Origin: Leptospira saintgironsiae
GTDB lineage: Bacteria; Spirochaetota; Leptospiria; Leptospirales; Leptospiraceae
Reading direction: 5' to 3'
Assembly: GCF_002811765.1 (NCBI RefSeq)
Contig: NZ_NPDR01000004.1
Location: forward strand, 371,798-435,797
DNA length: 64,000 nt
The notes beneath the pieces are model-generated. The model did no database searches and was not told the origin of the DNA. It saw only the letters and a program-made list of their open reading frames with translations. Of this stretch, positions 47,620 to 57,451 are shown in pieces. Position 1 is the stretch's first letter, and each line of letters starts with the position of its first letter. A program made the position numbers and the translations under genes.

Positions 47620-48186
47620 ATGGAAAAACAAACAAGTAAACAACAGGGCACGAAGTTCGGCTTCTCTTCAATTTTTCAGAAAGAAGATCCGGATCATGTT
47701 AAATTAGAAAACTCTCTGGTTCGAGCAGTCTCCGAACTGCGAACGGAACAGATGAAGGATATCAGCCTCTCCAAGGACTTCAATCTTAGATTAGAAAATC
47801 TACTCAAAGATGTCCGCTTCGACGAAGAAACTTCTTGGTCCAAGTTCTCCCGCGGTTTTGTCTGGAACCGTTCTTTCCAATACTCACTCAGCGCAGCTCT
47901 AGCAATCTTAGTTCTCGCAGTTACAGTAGGTCGTTTTTCTTCTTCTAACGAAACAAGTTTAGCAGAAAGATCAGGGACTCTTACAGTAGGCGAAGACCGC
48001 GAATTCGTGGATCTTCCTTCTTCTGCAAGAGTAGATGTGGATCTGAATTCACGTCATCTACTTGAGATTTCCAAAAATCCCCAAGCTTCTAAAACTTTAG
48101 GTTCTTTAGAGCAATACTTTATTGAAAAGGGTGATTATAGAACTGCTCAAGAAATCCGCCACGTTCTGGAATCAGCTACCAAATAA
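47620..48186 (+). CDS. Single-pass membrane protein, possible anti-sigma factor
   Basis: A 188-residue protein: ~85 charged cytoplasmic residues, one membrane segment (YSLSAALAILVLAVTVGRF, ~87-106), and a short outer domain. It lacks the HxxxCxxC of ZAS-type anti-sigma factors, so the call rests on gene order with the ECF sigma factor seven bases upstream and on topology. The sequence is not one I recognise. Confidence 0.6.
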   Translation: MEKQTSKQQGTKFGFSSIFQKEDPDHVKLENSLVRAVSELRTEQMKDISLSKDFNLRLENLLKDVRFDEETSWSKFSRGFVWNRSFQYSLSAALAILVLAVTVGRFSSSNETSLAERSGTLTVGEDREFVDLPSSARVDVDLNSRHLLEISKNPQASKTLGSLEQYFIEKGDYRTAQEIRHVLESATK

Positions 48187-48192
48187 TTTTAA

Positions 48193-49251
48193 CTAACCTC
48201 GAGTTGCGGTCTTTAGTTCTTCGAATAAGACCGCAACAAGTTGACCGGCCTTCATTTCCCTGATTAACTCTATTCCTTGTCCTGACCAAAGAGATAAGAA
48301 GTCGGACTTTCCAAGTTCTGCAGATCTCTTTCTGATATCTCTTGTAAAAGCATTTTGAGCGGGGAAGGGTAGAATTTGCCGAGTCTCCATTTCTTTCATA
48401 AATCTATTTTCTAAACCTCTTGCGATCCTTCCGGAAAATACACGAGTGGTTTTTGTTTTACGATTTTTAGAAACTAAAGCTTCTCTGTAAGGTTTAGAAG
48501 TTCCAGCTTCTTCACATAATAAAAATGCCGTGCCTAATTGTGCTGCACTTGCTCCTAAAGCAAGAACCGCTGCAATTCCTGCTCCATCCATGATACCACC
48601 TGCTGCAATTACAGGGATCTTCAAATTATGAACTAAACTTCTTACGAGAGGAAATAATCCAATCCCAGAATCTTCTTCATTTGCGGAGAAGATTCCACGA
48701 TGCCCACCTGCTTCTATACCTTGCGCTACGAGCAAGTCTACACCGCTTTCCTCTGCTAAAATTCCTTCTTCCAAAGTGGTGGCAGTTCCACAGGTAATGA
48801 TATGATTCTTCTTACATTCTTTAATATAATCAGAAGATAGAAGTCCGAATGTGAAACTAAATACCTCAGGCCTTTGGCTTAACATTGTTTCGAATTGCCT
48901 GTCAAAATCGAGTGAATAAGGAGGTTCAAGTTTGGGAGAAGGAACTCCTAATTCTTCTCTATATTTTTTTGTATCTTCGATTGCCTGATTGATTTGTTCC
49001 GCACTGAGTTCTGGAGTTTTTGTAGGCACAAAAAGATTCACAGCGATTGGTTTGGAAGTTAGACTTCTTGTTTTTTGGATGATCTGAGTGATCTGCTCTG
49101 GGGTTTCATAAGCGAGCCCTAAAGATCCAAGTCCACCTGCATTAGAAACTGCAGAAACCAATTCAGGAGTAGAGGGACCTCCGGCCAATGGGGAAAGAAT
49201 AAGTGGGCCTTTTAACCCAAACTTTTTAACAATCTGATTTTCGAGAGCCAA
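48193..49251 (-). CDS. Nitronate monooxygenase-like flavoprotein
   Basis: A 352-residue TIM-barrel FMN enzyme of the 2-nitropropane dioxygenase family. Signatures: PLILSPLAGGPSTPELVSAV, VAQGIEAGGHRGIFS with the family's histidine, PVIAAGGIMDGAGIAAVLAL and GASAAQLGTAFL. Related proteins include enoyl-ACP reductase FabK, so substrate assignment is tentative. GGGAGA precedes the ATG. It converges with the anti-sigma-like gene. Confidence 0.88.
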   Translation of the reverse strand: MALENQIVKKFGLKGPLILSPLAGGPSTPELVSAVSNAGGLGSLGLAYETPEQITQIIQKTRSLTSKPIAVNLFVPTKTPELSAEQINQAIEDTKKYREELGVPSPKLEPPYSLDFDRQFETMLSQRPEVFSFTFGLLSSDYIKECKKNHIITCGTATTLEEGILAEESGVDLLVAQGIEAGGHRGIFSANEEDSGIGLFPLVRSLVHNLKIPVIAAGGIMDGAGIAAVLALGASAAQLGTAFLLCEEAGTSKPYREALVSKNRKTKTTRVFSGRIARGLENRFMKEMETRQILPFPAQNAFTRDIRKRSAELGKSDFLSLWSGQGIELIREMKAGQLVAVLFEELKTATRG

Positions 49252-49285
49252 GACAATTCTCCCTCTGCAGCTTGTGCAGCCAGTA

Positions 49286-50218
49286 TTAGACCTTCAGTCT
49301 TTTATGATATAAATTTGGATCTAAAGAATCTAAGATACGTTTTGCTTCCTGAGCCACTTCTCCATAAAGGATAGAAGTTCTGGAGTCGAGTAAGGCACAA
49401 CAGAGTTGGATCATTCTGCACTTTACTTTAAATTCAGTTCCTCCTTTTCTTAGCCCCAAAGAATCCCTAAGTCTAAACAATTCGGAACGATATGCTTCTA
49501 ATTCCTTATCGTTCATTTTACGGATCTCTTTGAATACTCCTCTTTCGAGAAGAAGAACAGGCAATGCTTCTTTCAGTTCACCTTCTTCTTTAAATTCTTC
49601 TCTTAGGATTTGGATAGCGGAGAAGATCGGTTCTGAACGAACAGATTCCAGGCGAATGGCACTAGGCTCTTTTAAAAAAGCTTCTCTATATAATAAGAGT
49701 CCCTGTGCTTGTTGTCCGCTTAAGTATGTACATTCTGCTCTAAAAAATAATAGCTCAGGGGAAAATCTTTCTAGTCCTGAAGAATCTCTCAATACTTCGG
49801 AAGCAAGATCTGTATCTTCTGCAAGTAAAAGTCTATAAGCAAGTTCTGCGATTAATCCTGGAGAAAGAGATTGGATTCCTTCTTTTCTGAGAGCAATACG
49901 CACTTGATCTGTGGTTTCTTGTAGAATAGAACTCATCGCCGAATGATATGAGAGTTCTTTTGGAAATGATTTACTTTTATAAACTGAATCGAAATCTTTT
50001 AGGAATTCTAATAAAAGTCCCGTTCTTTCTCTTCCTTCTTTTGTGAGGTGGATCCGATCTATTCTATGATCCCAGAAAGAAGAAATATAAAACCCCGAGG
50101 CGAACTCGGGGTTTTCTGGATCTTCTTCCAATAGGGAGTCGAATATGTTCCGAGAGAGTTCGAATTCTCCTTCGGATAAATGTTTTATCGCTTCTTCGTA
50201 CTTCCTGTCTTGGTCCAT
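49286..50218 (-). CDS. TPR-like cytoplasmic protein
   Basis: A 310-residue helical protein with TPR-like beginning (YEEAIKHLSEGEFELSRNIF, LLEEDPENPEFASG) and no signal peptide. The frame opens at TTG 50221, but the ATG at 50218 overlaps the stop of the upstream HPF gene as TGATG, a classic coupled start. I do not recognise a function; the coupling to HPF suggests a role tied to ribosome hibernation or translation, which is inference. Confidence 0.72.
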   Translation of the reverse strand: MDQDRKYEEAIKHLSEGEFELSRNIFDSLLEEDPENPEFASGFYISSFWDHRIDRIHLTKEGRERTGLLLEFLKDFDSVYKSKSFPKELSYHSAMSSILQETTDQVRIALRKEGIQSLSPGLIAELAYRLLLAEDTDLASEVLRDSSGLERFSPELLFFRAECTYLSGQQAQGLLLYREAFLKEPSAIRLESVRSEPIFSAIQILREEFKEEGELKEALPVLLLERGVFKEIRKMNDKELEAYRSELFRLRDSLGLRKGGTEFKVKCRMIQLCCALLDSRTSILYGEVAQEAKRILDSLDPNLYHKRLKV

Positions 50219-50505
50219 CAATGAGCGGCTTTTTTGTCGTGATGTTTGCTTACTTGTTTTACGATCTTATCTTCTAAACCGTCTATGCAGGAATAAATAT
50301 CTTTGTCTTCGTGTTGTGCGTTAAATTTACTTCCATCCGCGGCTAAATTTAAATTAGCGCTGATCAATCCATGCACCTGTTCGAATGAAATTTCCATCGA
50401 AACTAACTTTTGTATATATTTAGAGACTCGTTCTAATTTTTTTCCGGCATAATCTTCTGCCGTTCCGGAATGATCCAAGTTTTTCCAATTAAAAACGATT
50501 TTCAT
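50218..50505 (-). CDS. hpf: Ribosome hibernation promoting factor, short form (HPF/RaiA)
   Basis: A 95-residue protein of the HPF/YfiA family (KIVFNWKNLDHSGTAEDYAG, KLERVSKYIQKLVSMEISF, EDKDIYSCIDGLEDKIVKQV). It lacks the C-terminal dimerisation domain of long HPF, so it is the short type that binds the 30S decoding region and helps form 100S or inactive 70S. GGAGG is six bases before the ATG. It overlaps the downstream TPR gene by one base. Confidence 0.9.
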   Translation of the reverse strand: MKIVFNWKNLDHSGTAEDYAGKKLERVSKYIQKLVSMEISFEQVHGLISANLNLAADGSKFNAQHEDKDIYSCIDGLEDKIVKQVSKHHDKKAAH

Positions 50506-50671
50506 GTAAAGCCTCCGCGGAATTTATTTATTGGCTTCTCAAAGTTTTATCATAGCACGAATGCGGATCAGAAAAAACTAAAGAAACTTATTTTTGGACG
50601 GGGAAAGAAAGGGAGTCATCCCAACCCAGGAATTCCTGTAAGATTAGGATGGAAAAAATCAGAGTCAAATC

Positions 50672-50700
50672 AAAAAAAGCGCCCGCCCCGAAAGGGGCGG
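50672..50700 (-). terminator. Rho-independent terminator with GNRA-type loop, minus strand
   Basis: CCGCCCC (50683-50689) and GGGGCGG (50694-50700) form a perfect 7-bp stem around GAAA on the plus strand. Read on the minus strand, the hairpin is followed after GCGC by seven U. It lies 46 bp beyond the stop of the secreted TPR protein gene and should end that transcript. Confidence 0.8.
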
Positions 50701-50745
50701 ACCAGGGAAGTTAGAACTAGAGATGGGATGATTTCCTAGCGTTTC

Positions 50746-51207
50746 TTAGTCCTTATTTAGAGTCAGGCTTGGCTGTTTCGCAAAAGCCAGGCCACATGCT
50801 TCCTGGTATTTTTTAAGACCTTCTTCCTCTGCGTGAAGAGCGGAATCAAGGTCACCAATCTTTTGGTATACATGAATAACTTCTTTAATGTTCTCTAAGG
50901 CTTGGCAGGATTTGCCGAGACGAAATTCGGAGATTGATTTCAGGTAAAGAACCAGAGCGTATCCAGCACTTTCTTTATCACCGATTTTTGTTCTCACTGC
51001 TAAGGACTGATCGTAAAAAGCGATTGCACCTTCGTAGTCCCTGGTTTTTTGTTTTAGGCTTCCGAGGGCAGTAAGCTTATTTGCCAGCTGGGTATCTGTC
51101 TCCGGTGTGTAGTTCTTGAGCGAACTTTCGATCACGTTGGTTTCAGGTTCTGCATAAATTGCAGTGGAGATGCTTAAAATTAAGGCAATTTTAATTAATT
51201 TGTTCAT
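50746..51207 (-). CDS. Exported TPR protein
   Basis: A 153-residue secreted protein. Signal peptide [18 protein letters not shown] with likely cleavage after YA. Two or three TPR units follow ([20 protein letters not shown], then [20 protein letters not shown]). GGGAG lies eight bases before the ATG. TPR proteins mediate protein contacts; the partner is unknown. Confidence 0.8.
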   Translation of the reverse strand: MNKLIKIALILSISTAIYAEPETNVIESSLKNYTPETDTQLANKLTALGSLKQKTRDYEGAIAFYDQSLAVRTKIGDKESAGYALVLYLKSISEFRLGKSCQALENIKEVIHVYQKIGDLDSALHAEEEGLKKYQEACGLAFAKQPSLTLNKD

Positions 51208-51420
51208 CTTTTTATCTCCCAGCCGAGGCTTTGTCTAATATAGTGCAAGCGCCGTGCCAAGTTTCTGGGATTCTCGCGATTTTTTATTTATAAAACCTGA
51301 AAATTTCCCGGAACTTGGCATAGTATAGCCTTTTGGGTTCTGGATGTATATGGGGAGGGGTGTAAGGAGTTCCTTCCACCCCGTTAGGAAGGTATTAAAT
51401 GGAAGAAGCTGGACTGTTTC

Positions 51421-52116
51421 TTAGATCGATGCCTCTTCTAACTCTAAATCTGCTGATTTTTTACCCTGTTCGAATGGATATTTGAGATTCGTAAGGCTTG
51501 CGATCTCGTGCATACAATCGTGAAGGAAATCTTCATGGTCCATATCAGGCTCAAAATGTCTCAGTTTTCCAGCACGAACTATGAAGCTCGTCCTACGCAA
51601 GAATCCTCTGGGCTTATATTCTAATCCTAGGCAAAGAACTGCTAGTGGTTCTTCTGGTTTTCCTACAATAAATCTGAATCCGCCCGGGCGGCCTTTCCCC
51701 ATTTTATAAGGGACGGTGGTTTGTTCCGGGAAGATCACGAGCATATTGCCTTCGTTGAGCACTTTCTTAGCAAATAGAAGATCGTTCTTACTTTTTCTAG
51801 GTTCTTTTCTATTGAGAGGAATCCCTCCGCATTTTAGAAAATAGTCCATGAAAATAGGAGCTGCGAGAGAATCTTTCATGATCGCCCAGATATCCATTCT
51901 TCTATGATATAATGCTTTGGAAAGTCCCAGAGGAATATCATCATTCCTTTGGTGTTTGGAGAGTACTAAAACCTTTCCGGTTTGAGGTACATTTTCTAAT
52001 CCATAAACTTCTGTTTTATAAAATAAGGATCCGTAGAGTCTTCCGAACCAGCGTAATGCTTTTCTGGCTAATTCAGAACTTCCTGGATGAGGTTTTTGTA
52101 TATTCTTGGATGGCAT
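51421..52116 (-). CDS. PlsC-type 1-acylglycerol-3-phosphate acyltransferase
   Basis: A 231-residue acyltransferase. The catalytic H-x4-D motif is in VLSKHQRNDDIPLG, and the third block FPEQTTVPYKMGKG replaces the canonical FPEGTR. Family members acylate lysophosphatidate in phospholipid synthesis. The altered FPEQTT and the lack of a long N-terminal membrane segment leave room for another acyl acceptor. No Shine-Dalgarno is obvious. Confidence 0.85.
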   Translation of the reverse strand: MPSKNIQKPHPGSSELARKALRWFGRLYGSLFYKTEVYGLENVPQTGKVLVLSKHQRNDDIPLGLSKALYHRRMDIWAIMKDSLAAPIFMDYFLKCGGIPLNRKEPRKSKNDLLFAKKVLNEGNMLVIFPEQTTVPYKMGKGRPGGFRFIVGKPEEPLAVLCLGLEYKPRGFLRRTSFIVRAGKLRHFEPDMDHEDFLHDCMHEIASLTNLKYPFEQGKKSADLELEEASI

Positions 52117-52194
52117 TGTTAAATTAGAGGTTTGTTAGCGGAGAAGGTTGCAAAATAGCGTAGGCAATTGCGTTACAATTTAGTTGCCTGAGAA

Positions 52195-52310
52195 AGTCCG
52201 CGACAGGGATCGCAGCGGAAATCCGGCGACGTGACATGTAATGGTGCGTCGCTGATTGGAGCGTAGAGCCCGGTCCGAGCGAAGCGAGTGAGTCGCCCGA
52301 GCCTAAAAAA
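52195..52310. repeat. GC-rich structured intergenic block, possible dispersed repeat
   Basis: A stretch much richer in GC than its surroundings, beginning AGTCCGCGACAGGGATCGCA. It contains GCGACG...CGTCGC (52226-52231 and 52247-52252) and runs such as GAGCGAAGCGAGTGAGTCGC. It ends in CCTAAAAAAC. It has no reading frame of interest and no tRNA fold. A comparable block lies at 62283-62453; both may belong to leptospiral intergenic repeat families, which a genome search would show. Confidence 0.45.
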
Positions 52311-52348
52311 CGAATAGCCTTGGCATGGAATTCTTCTAAACTCGTTTT

Positions 52349-52740
<392 letters not shown>

Positions 52741-52760
52741 CTTGGCATTATGTATAAAAC

Positions 52761-52807
52761 GAGGATCTGCCTGGCTTCAGGAGCGAAGCGACTATACGCA
52801 GATCTTC
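52761..52807. other. Nested stem-loop downstream of rnpB
   Basis: GAGGATCTGC (52761-52770) pairs with GCAGATCTTC (52798-52807) over ten positions with one G-U; inside, GCTTC (52774-52778) pairs with GAAGC (52785-52789). It lies 20 bp after rnpB and 12 bp before the next start codon. It could be a terminator without U-tract, a processing site for RNase P RNA, or a leader structure of the next gene. Confidence 0.5.
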
Positions 52808-52819
52808 CACTGTCCTTAT

Positions 52820-53416
52820 ATGAATATTATAAATATGGAATGGTTCACAAGAGAAGCGATCCTGGTTTTAATACTTGGATCTGTTTTTGCTTTTTTACTT
52901 ACTTATACATTCGAATATTTGATTAAACATACAGATAAACTTCAGTTTCAAAAGAATACAAAACGTTATTTGAGATTGCCCATATTGTATAGATTGGCAG
53001 GTTTCTTTTTAATCTCCTTAGTTCCAATCCTCCTTTTAGGAGATACATATTTTACTTTTCAGAAGAATGGGATCTTCAGTTTTCCGGACCCGATCTTATG
53101 TTTGGTTTCTTTTCTGTTATTTTTGGCTGGGACATTACTTATATTCTATTGTAAGAATTATAGGATCGTATTAGAGAAGGATGCTATCTTATCTGAAGGA
53201 GTTTTCCGAAAACATAAAAGGCTCTTTTGGAAGGATATTCAATCGGTTCGATTCGAAAGATCTACTTTTTTCCTAAACGATGGTAAGAATCAAATAGAAG
53301 TAGTTAGCCTTTTGTCTGGCTTTGAGATTTTTTTATCTGCTCTGGAAGAATCTGTTGCACCCGATCTGTATGAAGATGCATTTCGAAAGTATAAGAAGTT
53401 TTTAAGAAAGTCCTGA
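52820..53416 (+). CDS. Membrane protein with bPH-like domain, hypothetical
   Basis: A 198-residue protein from the ATG at 52820 (an ATG at 52835 is equally possible; an upstream start at 52742 would run into the rnpB end and hairpin). Three membrane segments (AILVLILGSVFAFLLTYTF, FFLISLVPILLLG, LCLVSFLLFLAGTLLIFY) precede a soluble part whose RIVLEKDAILSEGVFRKHKR and LFWKDIQSVRFERS recall bacterial PH domains. I do not recognise the family further. Confidence 0.65.
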   Translation: MNIINMEWFTREAILVLILGSVFAFLLTYTFEYLIKHTDKLQFQKNTKRYLRLPILYRLAGFFLISLVPILLLGDTYFTFQKNGIFSFPDPILCLVSFLLFLAGTLLIFYCKNYRIVLEKDAILSEGVFRKHKRLFWKDIQSVRFERSTFFLNDGKNQIEVVSLLSGFEIFLSALEESVAPDLYEDAFRKYKKFLRKS

Positions 53417-53495
53417 GGACAAACCTTTTCATAAATCAATTTTTCTTATTAATTCTTTCCTTTCCAGAATTTCTCCCTTCGATTTTTCTAGCTCT

Positions 53496-53918
53496 ATGTC
53501 TAAACCGGAAAAATACCCGTACAGCGTTCAACAAAAAGTGGCATGGGGAGATATGGATGCATTTGGTCATGTGAATAATGTTGTCTATGCAAGATATTTC
53601 GAAACTGCAAGGGCATCATATTTTGATGATATGGGTCTATGGGAATCTCCTCAGAAGCCTATGGAAGGTGGGCCGGTCCTTACTCATATAGAAATGGATT
53701 ATAGAAAGCAGGTTCGTTTTCCGGAAACGATTGATATTTCCGTAAAATTGGAATCTGTAAAGAACAGATCTTTTTCTATCGTTTGTTCCATGTGGAATCA
53801 GGCAGGGGAATGCGTGTTGACTGGAAAAGCGGAACTGTTATGGTTTAATTTTTCTACCGGAAAACCGGCGGCGATCCCAGATGCCTACAAGGAACAATTC
53901 TTCCAACAAAACAAATGA
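53496..53918 (+). CDS. Acyl-CoA thioesterase (4-hydroxybenzoyl-CoA thioesterase family)
   Basis: A 140-residue hotdog-fold thioesterase. The catalytic region VAWGDMDAFGHVNNVVYARYFETAR contains the Asp of the active site. Such enzymes release free acids from acyl-CoA. Its last 38 bases overlap the start of the RsbU-type phosphatase gene, which is a rather long overlap but keeps the only reasonable ATG of that gene. Confidence 0.9.
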   Translation: MSKPEKYPYSVQQKVAWGDMDAFGHVNNVVYARYFETARASYFDDMGLWESPQKPMEGGPVLTHIEMDYRKQVRFPETIDISVKLESVKNRSFSIVCSMWNQAGECVLTGKAELLWFNFSTGKPAAIPDAYKEQFFQQNK

Positions 53919-55206
53919 AACGCCGGCAATCACAAGCGTAAAAGAATTTTTATCAGAGGAATCTCTTTCGCGATTTCGTTTCGCGATGTCCCTTTTTCTT
54001 TTTTTCGCGGGATTTGGTTTATTGTTAGGCGACCCTGCTTCTGAGGGCCTCTTAGATCCAAGATGGATAAGAGTCGTTCATGTTACATTAATTTGTATCT
54101 CTATATTCTTAAGTTTTAAATTCGAAAATTTTAAAAAATACAGCGAGTTGGTTTTATTATTCCATTTCGCGGTGATGAGTATTCATTCATTTTATCTTTT
54201 GTATGTGAATGGTTTATATCTGGGTTATTTATTCGGGTTGATACTCGTTGTATTTAGCACCGGTGTTTCTATTAATAATCGCAGGGTCCTTATTCCGGTC
54301 CTTCTACTATTCATAGCGGTTGCATTCTTTGTTGGGATACATGTAAAAAATCCTAAGATAGATGTTGGGATGTATTATTTCGGCCTAATCTCCTCAGGTG
54401 TTTTGTCTGTACTTGTGATCGGTTTTAGAATGAGAACATTCGAAACTTTATTAGAAGCAGATGTGCAGATGGAAAAATTCCAGGTCAATATAGAAGAAGA
54501 ATTGGAGATCGCTCAGAAAACCCAAAAGAGCCTGGTAGATCTTGAATTTCCGGAGGCTGGGAGCTTTAGGATCTATTCTTATTTTAAACCTTTGGAAAGT
54601 GTTGGTGGGGATTTGATCAAAACAAATCTGGGCAAAGAGGGGGTGCTTGACTTTTTCTTTGCGGATGCTGCAGGCCACGGAGTTTCTGCGGCAATGGTTT
54701 CAGCTATGGCGGTAATGGCCTTTAAGACTATTGCTCCAGTTGCGGAAAGTCCGTCTAAAGGTTTAACTCTGATCCATGAGTCTTTGATGACCATGATCGG
54801 TGGATTTTTTATCACTGCAGTTTATATGAGACTCGATCAAGAGAAAAAAAGTCTGACCTATTCTTATGCGGGACATCATCCTGCAGTTTTAATTAAGTCA
54901 GATGGTTCTGTCCAAGAATTAACTGGGAAGGGTACTGTGTTACTTGCTCTTCCTAAACTATTCAATCGAGATTATGAAATTATACTAGAACCTGGTGATA
55001 GGGTCGTACTTTTCTCTGATGGAATGTTCGAGTTTTATACGGAAGAAAATGAATTTTTCGGTAATGAAGCATTCTTAGATCTGATCCGAGATTATACATC
55101 TCTTTCCGGAAGAGTATTTTTGGATTCTTTGGGAGAAGCTGTTCTAGGACTACATTCTTCTCCGCCTAAAGATGATATGACTATGCTACTTTTGGAAGTT
55201 CTCTAA
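53881..55206 (+). CDS. Membrane PP2C/SpoIIE-type phosphatase (RsbU-like), second
   Basis: A 441-residue protein with about six membrane segments (~32-190), a coiled linker (EEELEIAQKTQKSLVDLEFP) and a SpoIIE/PP2C domain with SVGGDLIKT, FADAAGHGVSAAMVSAMAVM, YAGHHPAVLI, LFSDGMFEFY and PKDDMTMLLLEV. The metal-binding aspartates are intact. It is a paralogue of the protein at 41536 with a differently diverged membrane part. It probably acts on a STAS-domain protein encoded elsewhere. Confidence 0.9.
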   Translation: MPTRNNSSNKTNETPAITSVKEFLSEESLSRFRFAMSLFLFFAGFGLLLGDPASEGLLDPRWIRVVHVTLICISIFLSFKFENFKKYSELVLLFHFAVMSIHSFYLLYVNGLYLGYLFGLILVVFSTGVSINNRRVLIPVLLLFIAVAFFVGIHVKNPKIDVGMYYFGLISSGVLSVLVIGFRMRTFETLLEADVQMEKFQVNIEEELEIAQKTQKSLVDLEFPEAGSFRIYSYFKPLESVGGDLIKTNLGKEGVLDFFFADAAGHGVSAAMVSAMAVMAFKTIAPVAESPSKGLTLIHESLMTMIGGFFITAVYMRLDQEKKSLTYSYAGHHPAVLIKSDGSVQELTGKGTVLLALPKLFNRDYEIILEPGDRVVLFSDGMFEFYTEENEFFGNEAFLDLIRDYTSLSGRVFLDSLGEAVLGLHSSPPKDDMTMLLLEVL

Positions 55207-55256
55207 ACTAAAAAAACATCTTGCTCTTCTCGTGAGAAGAGTTAGTATCACTGCCC

Positions 55257-56705
55257 ATGTGTGATACTTTTGTAGCCACTCCAGATTCCACTTCTTCTGG
55301 AAAAATGATCTTCGGAAAAAATTCAGATAGAGAGCCGAATGAACCTCAATGTCTCGTTAGATATCCTGAAAGAATTTCTAAGGAAAGCCAACAAAGACTT
55401 ACATTTATAGATGTTCCAAGTTCTAAAAAATCCAGAGAGGTTTTGATCTCTCGTCCTCTTCATATGTGGGGAGCAGAGATGGGAGCAAATTCAAAAGGTG
55501 TTGTAATTGGGAACGAGGCAGTATTCACCAAACTTAAGATCGAAAAGAAGAATGATGGTCTTACTGGAATGGATCTTTTACGACTCGGATTAGAACGTTC
55601 CGATACGGCTGCAGAAGCAAGAGATCTTATCATAGAATATTTAGAAAGATTTGGCCAAGATGCATGTGGTGGTTATTCAAATCGGAACTTCTTCTATCAT
55701 AATAGTTTTATAATCGCTGATCCTAAAGAAGCATATGTTCTGGAAACTGCAGATAGATATTGGGCTTGGAAGAAGATCAAGGGTTTTTACGCAATTTCGA
55801 ATGGTCTCACTTTAGAGTCCGATTATGATGGACTTCATTCACATGCAATCGATTTTGCAAGAGCGAAAGGTTGGTTGAAGAAGGGACAAACTTTCTCCTT
55901 TAAAGAAGCATTCTCTGATTCTTTATTCACTAGTTTCAGTAAATGTAAAGTTCGAAGAGAGATTGTTACCGGCGGAGGAAAATTTTTCGGCTCCAAGCTA
56001 GGTGTTCAGCAAGCAATGCAGATCCTGAGGTTAGAAGGTAAAGAAAAGGGAAGTGTTCCTCTTTCTATCAGCCAAGGAGGTTTTCCTTCTAAGAGTATAG
56101 GATATTCTCCTCGCAAGGCGGGTATGGGATCTGTTTGTCTTCATGCGGGAGGTCCTTTGTCTCCTAACCAAACAACTTCTTCCTTTGTAGCGGAATTGGA
56201 TACGAATCCTGCATACTCTCAATTTTGGGCGACTGGATGTTCTATTCCTTCTTTATCCGTTTTTATTCCATTCTCCATTCCAGGAAAAACTTTCTTAGAA
56301 GGAAATGTTGTCCAACCAGGAGCAAGTCCGGATTCTTCTCTTTGGTGGAATCATGAAATTTTATACAGGCTTTGCCTAAAAAACTATGATAAGGCAGTTT
56401 CTATTTTTAGTGCGGAGCTAAAGGAGAAGCAGGAAAAATATATTCAAAAAGTAGAATATACACTTGGCCTAAGCAGAAATTTTTCATTGGATCCGATCAC
56501 CAAAGAAGCCTCGGAAGAAGTCGATAAACTTTACAGAAAGTGGAGAAATCAAGTATTAGAACTTGCAGTGAACGGAAATATTCTTCCGAATATCTGGTCT
56601 TCTCCACTTTATAATCTGAGCTGGGCGATTTGGAATCGAAAAGCGAGGATCAATTCCAGAGTTCTTAAGGGGATTGATTTGCCTTACGAACCCGCATATT
56701 TATGA
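55257..56705 (+). CDS. Secernin-like C69-family peptidase
   Basis: A 482-residue N-terminal-nucleophile hydrolase. It begins [20 protein letters not shown] followed by KNSDREPNE; Cys2 is the expected nucleophile after removal of Met, as in secernins and C69 dipeptidases. No signal peptide, so it is cytoplasmic. Its last 41 bases overlap the 3' end of the convergent terC gene. The substrate, a dipeptide or amide, is unknown. Confidence 0.85.
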   Translation: MCDTFVATPDSTSSGKMIFGKNSDREPNEPQCLVRYPERISKESQQRLTFIDVPSSKKSREVLISRPLHMWGAEMGANSKGVVIGNEAVFTKLKIEKKNDGLTGMDLLRLGLERSDTAAEARDLIIEYLERFGQDACGGYSNRNFFYHNSFIIADPKEAYVLETADRYWAWKKIKGFYAISNGLTLESDYDGLHSHAIDFARAKGWLKKGQTFSFKEAFSDSLFTSFSKCKVRREIVTGGGKFFGSKLGVQQAMQILRLEGKEKGSVPLSISQGGFPSKSIGYSPRKAGMGSVCLHAGGPLSPNQTTSSFVAELDTNPAYSQFWATGCSIPSLSVFIPFSIPGKTFLEGNVVQPGASPDSSLWWNHEILYRLCLKNYDKAVSIFSAELKEKQEKYIQKVEYTLGLSRNFSLDPITKEASEEVDKLYRKWRNQVLELAVNGNILPNIWSSPLYNLSWAIWNRKARINSRVLKGIDLPYEPAYL

Positions 56706-57375
56706 ATTCCACCAAAAGTGAGAACGCCATAGAGAAATAAATATATCCTTTCGGAATATGGAAATGTAAACCATCTGCGAATAACATCACTCCAATCATG
56801 ATCAGAAAGGAAAGCGCCAAAATTTTCATGGTTGGATGTTCGTTTATAAAATCGCTTACCTTGCCCGAAAAAATTAGCATGATCACAAGTGAAATGACTA
56901 CTGCAAGTACCATTATCATCAGATTTCCAGAAAGTCCCACCGCAGTGATGATAGAATCTACTGAAAAAATAATATCTAAAATGATAATCTGTACAATCAC
57001 ATTCAGAAAAGAAGGAGAAGATTCGGCTCCCAGATCCGTTTCACCTTCTTCCATTTTATGATGGATCTCACTTGTACTTTTTGCGATTAGGAAAAGTCCT
57101 CCACCTAGCATGATGAGGTCTCTTCCTGTTACTGTAAAATTTCCCACTTGAAAAAGTCCGTTTGTAAGGCTTGCAAGCCAACTTACGGTAAATAATAAGC
57201 CTATCCTAAAACCTAATGCCGCTAAGAGGCCGATTGTTCGGCCGCTTGCCTGTTGTTCTTTCGGAAGTTTACCAACTACTATGGAAAGAAATACAATATT
57301 ATCAATTCCTAGAACGATTTCCATTGCTGTAAGGGTCAGAAGAGAAACGATAAGGTCTACAAGATGCAAATCCAT
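56665..57375 (-). CDS. TerC-family integral membrane protein
   Basis: A 236-residue protein with about seven membrane segments and TerC signatures [20 protein letters not shown] and [19 protein letters not shown], each with the conserved acidic residue within the membrane. TerC proteins are associated with tellurite resistance and metal (manganese) export in other bacteria. It overlaps tail-to-tail with the C69 peptidase. Confidence 0.9.
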   Translation of the reverse strand: MDLHLVDLIVSLLTLTAMEIVLGIDNIVFLSIVVGKLPKEQQASGRTIGLLAALGFRIGLLFTVSWLASLTNGLFQVGNFTVTGRDLIMLGGGLFLIAKSTSEIHHKMEEGETDLGAESSPSFLNVIVQIIILDIIFSVDSIITAVGLSGNLMIMVLAVVISLVIMLIFSGKVSDFINEHPTMKILALSFLIMIGVMLFADGLHFHIPKGYIYFSMAFSLLVEFINMRVRKANQSP

Positions 57376-57451
57376 TGTAGAAAGAAATTCGTCTAATGAC
57401 TAGAAAAGCAATCGATTTCCTTTCCGGTATCGTAGAAGATTTGAAAGAGAG

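Noticed and set aside
50470..50739. 89-residue plus-strand frame antisense to hpf and the spacer
   Set aside because: It runs through the start of hpf in antisense and through the terminator hairpin; its composition (Lys/Arg/Gly runs) follows from the GC stem and it lacks a Shine-Dalgarno.
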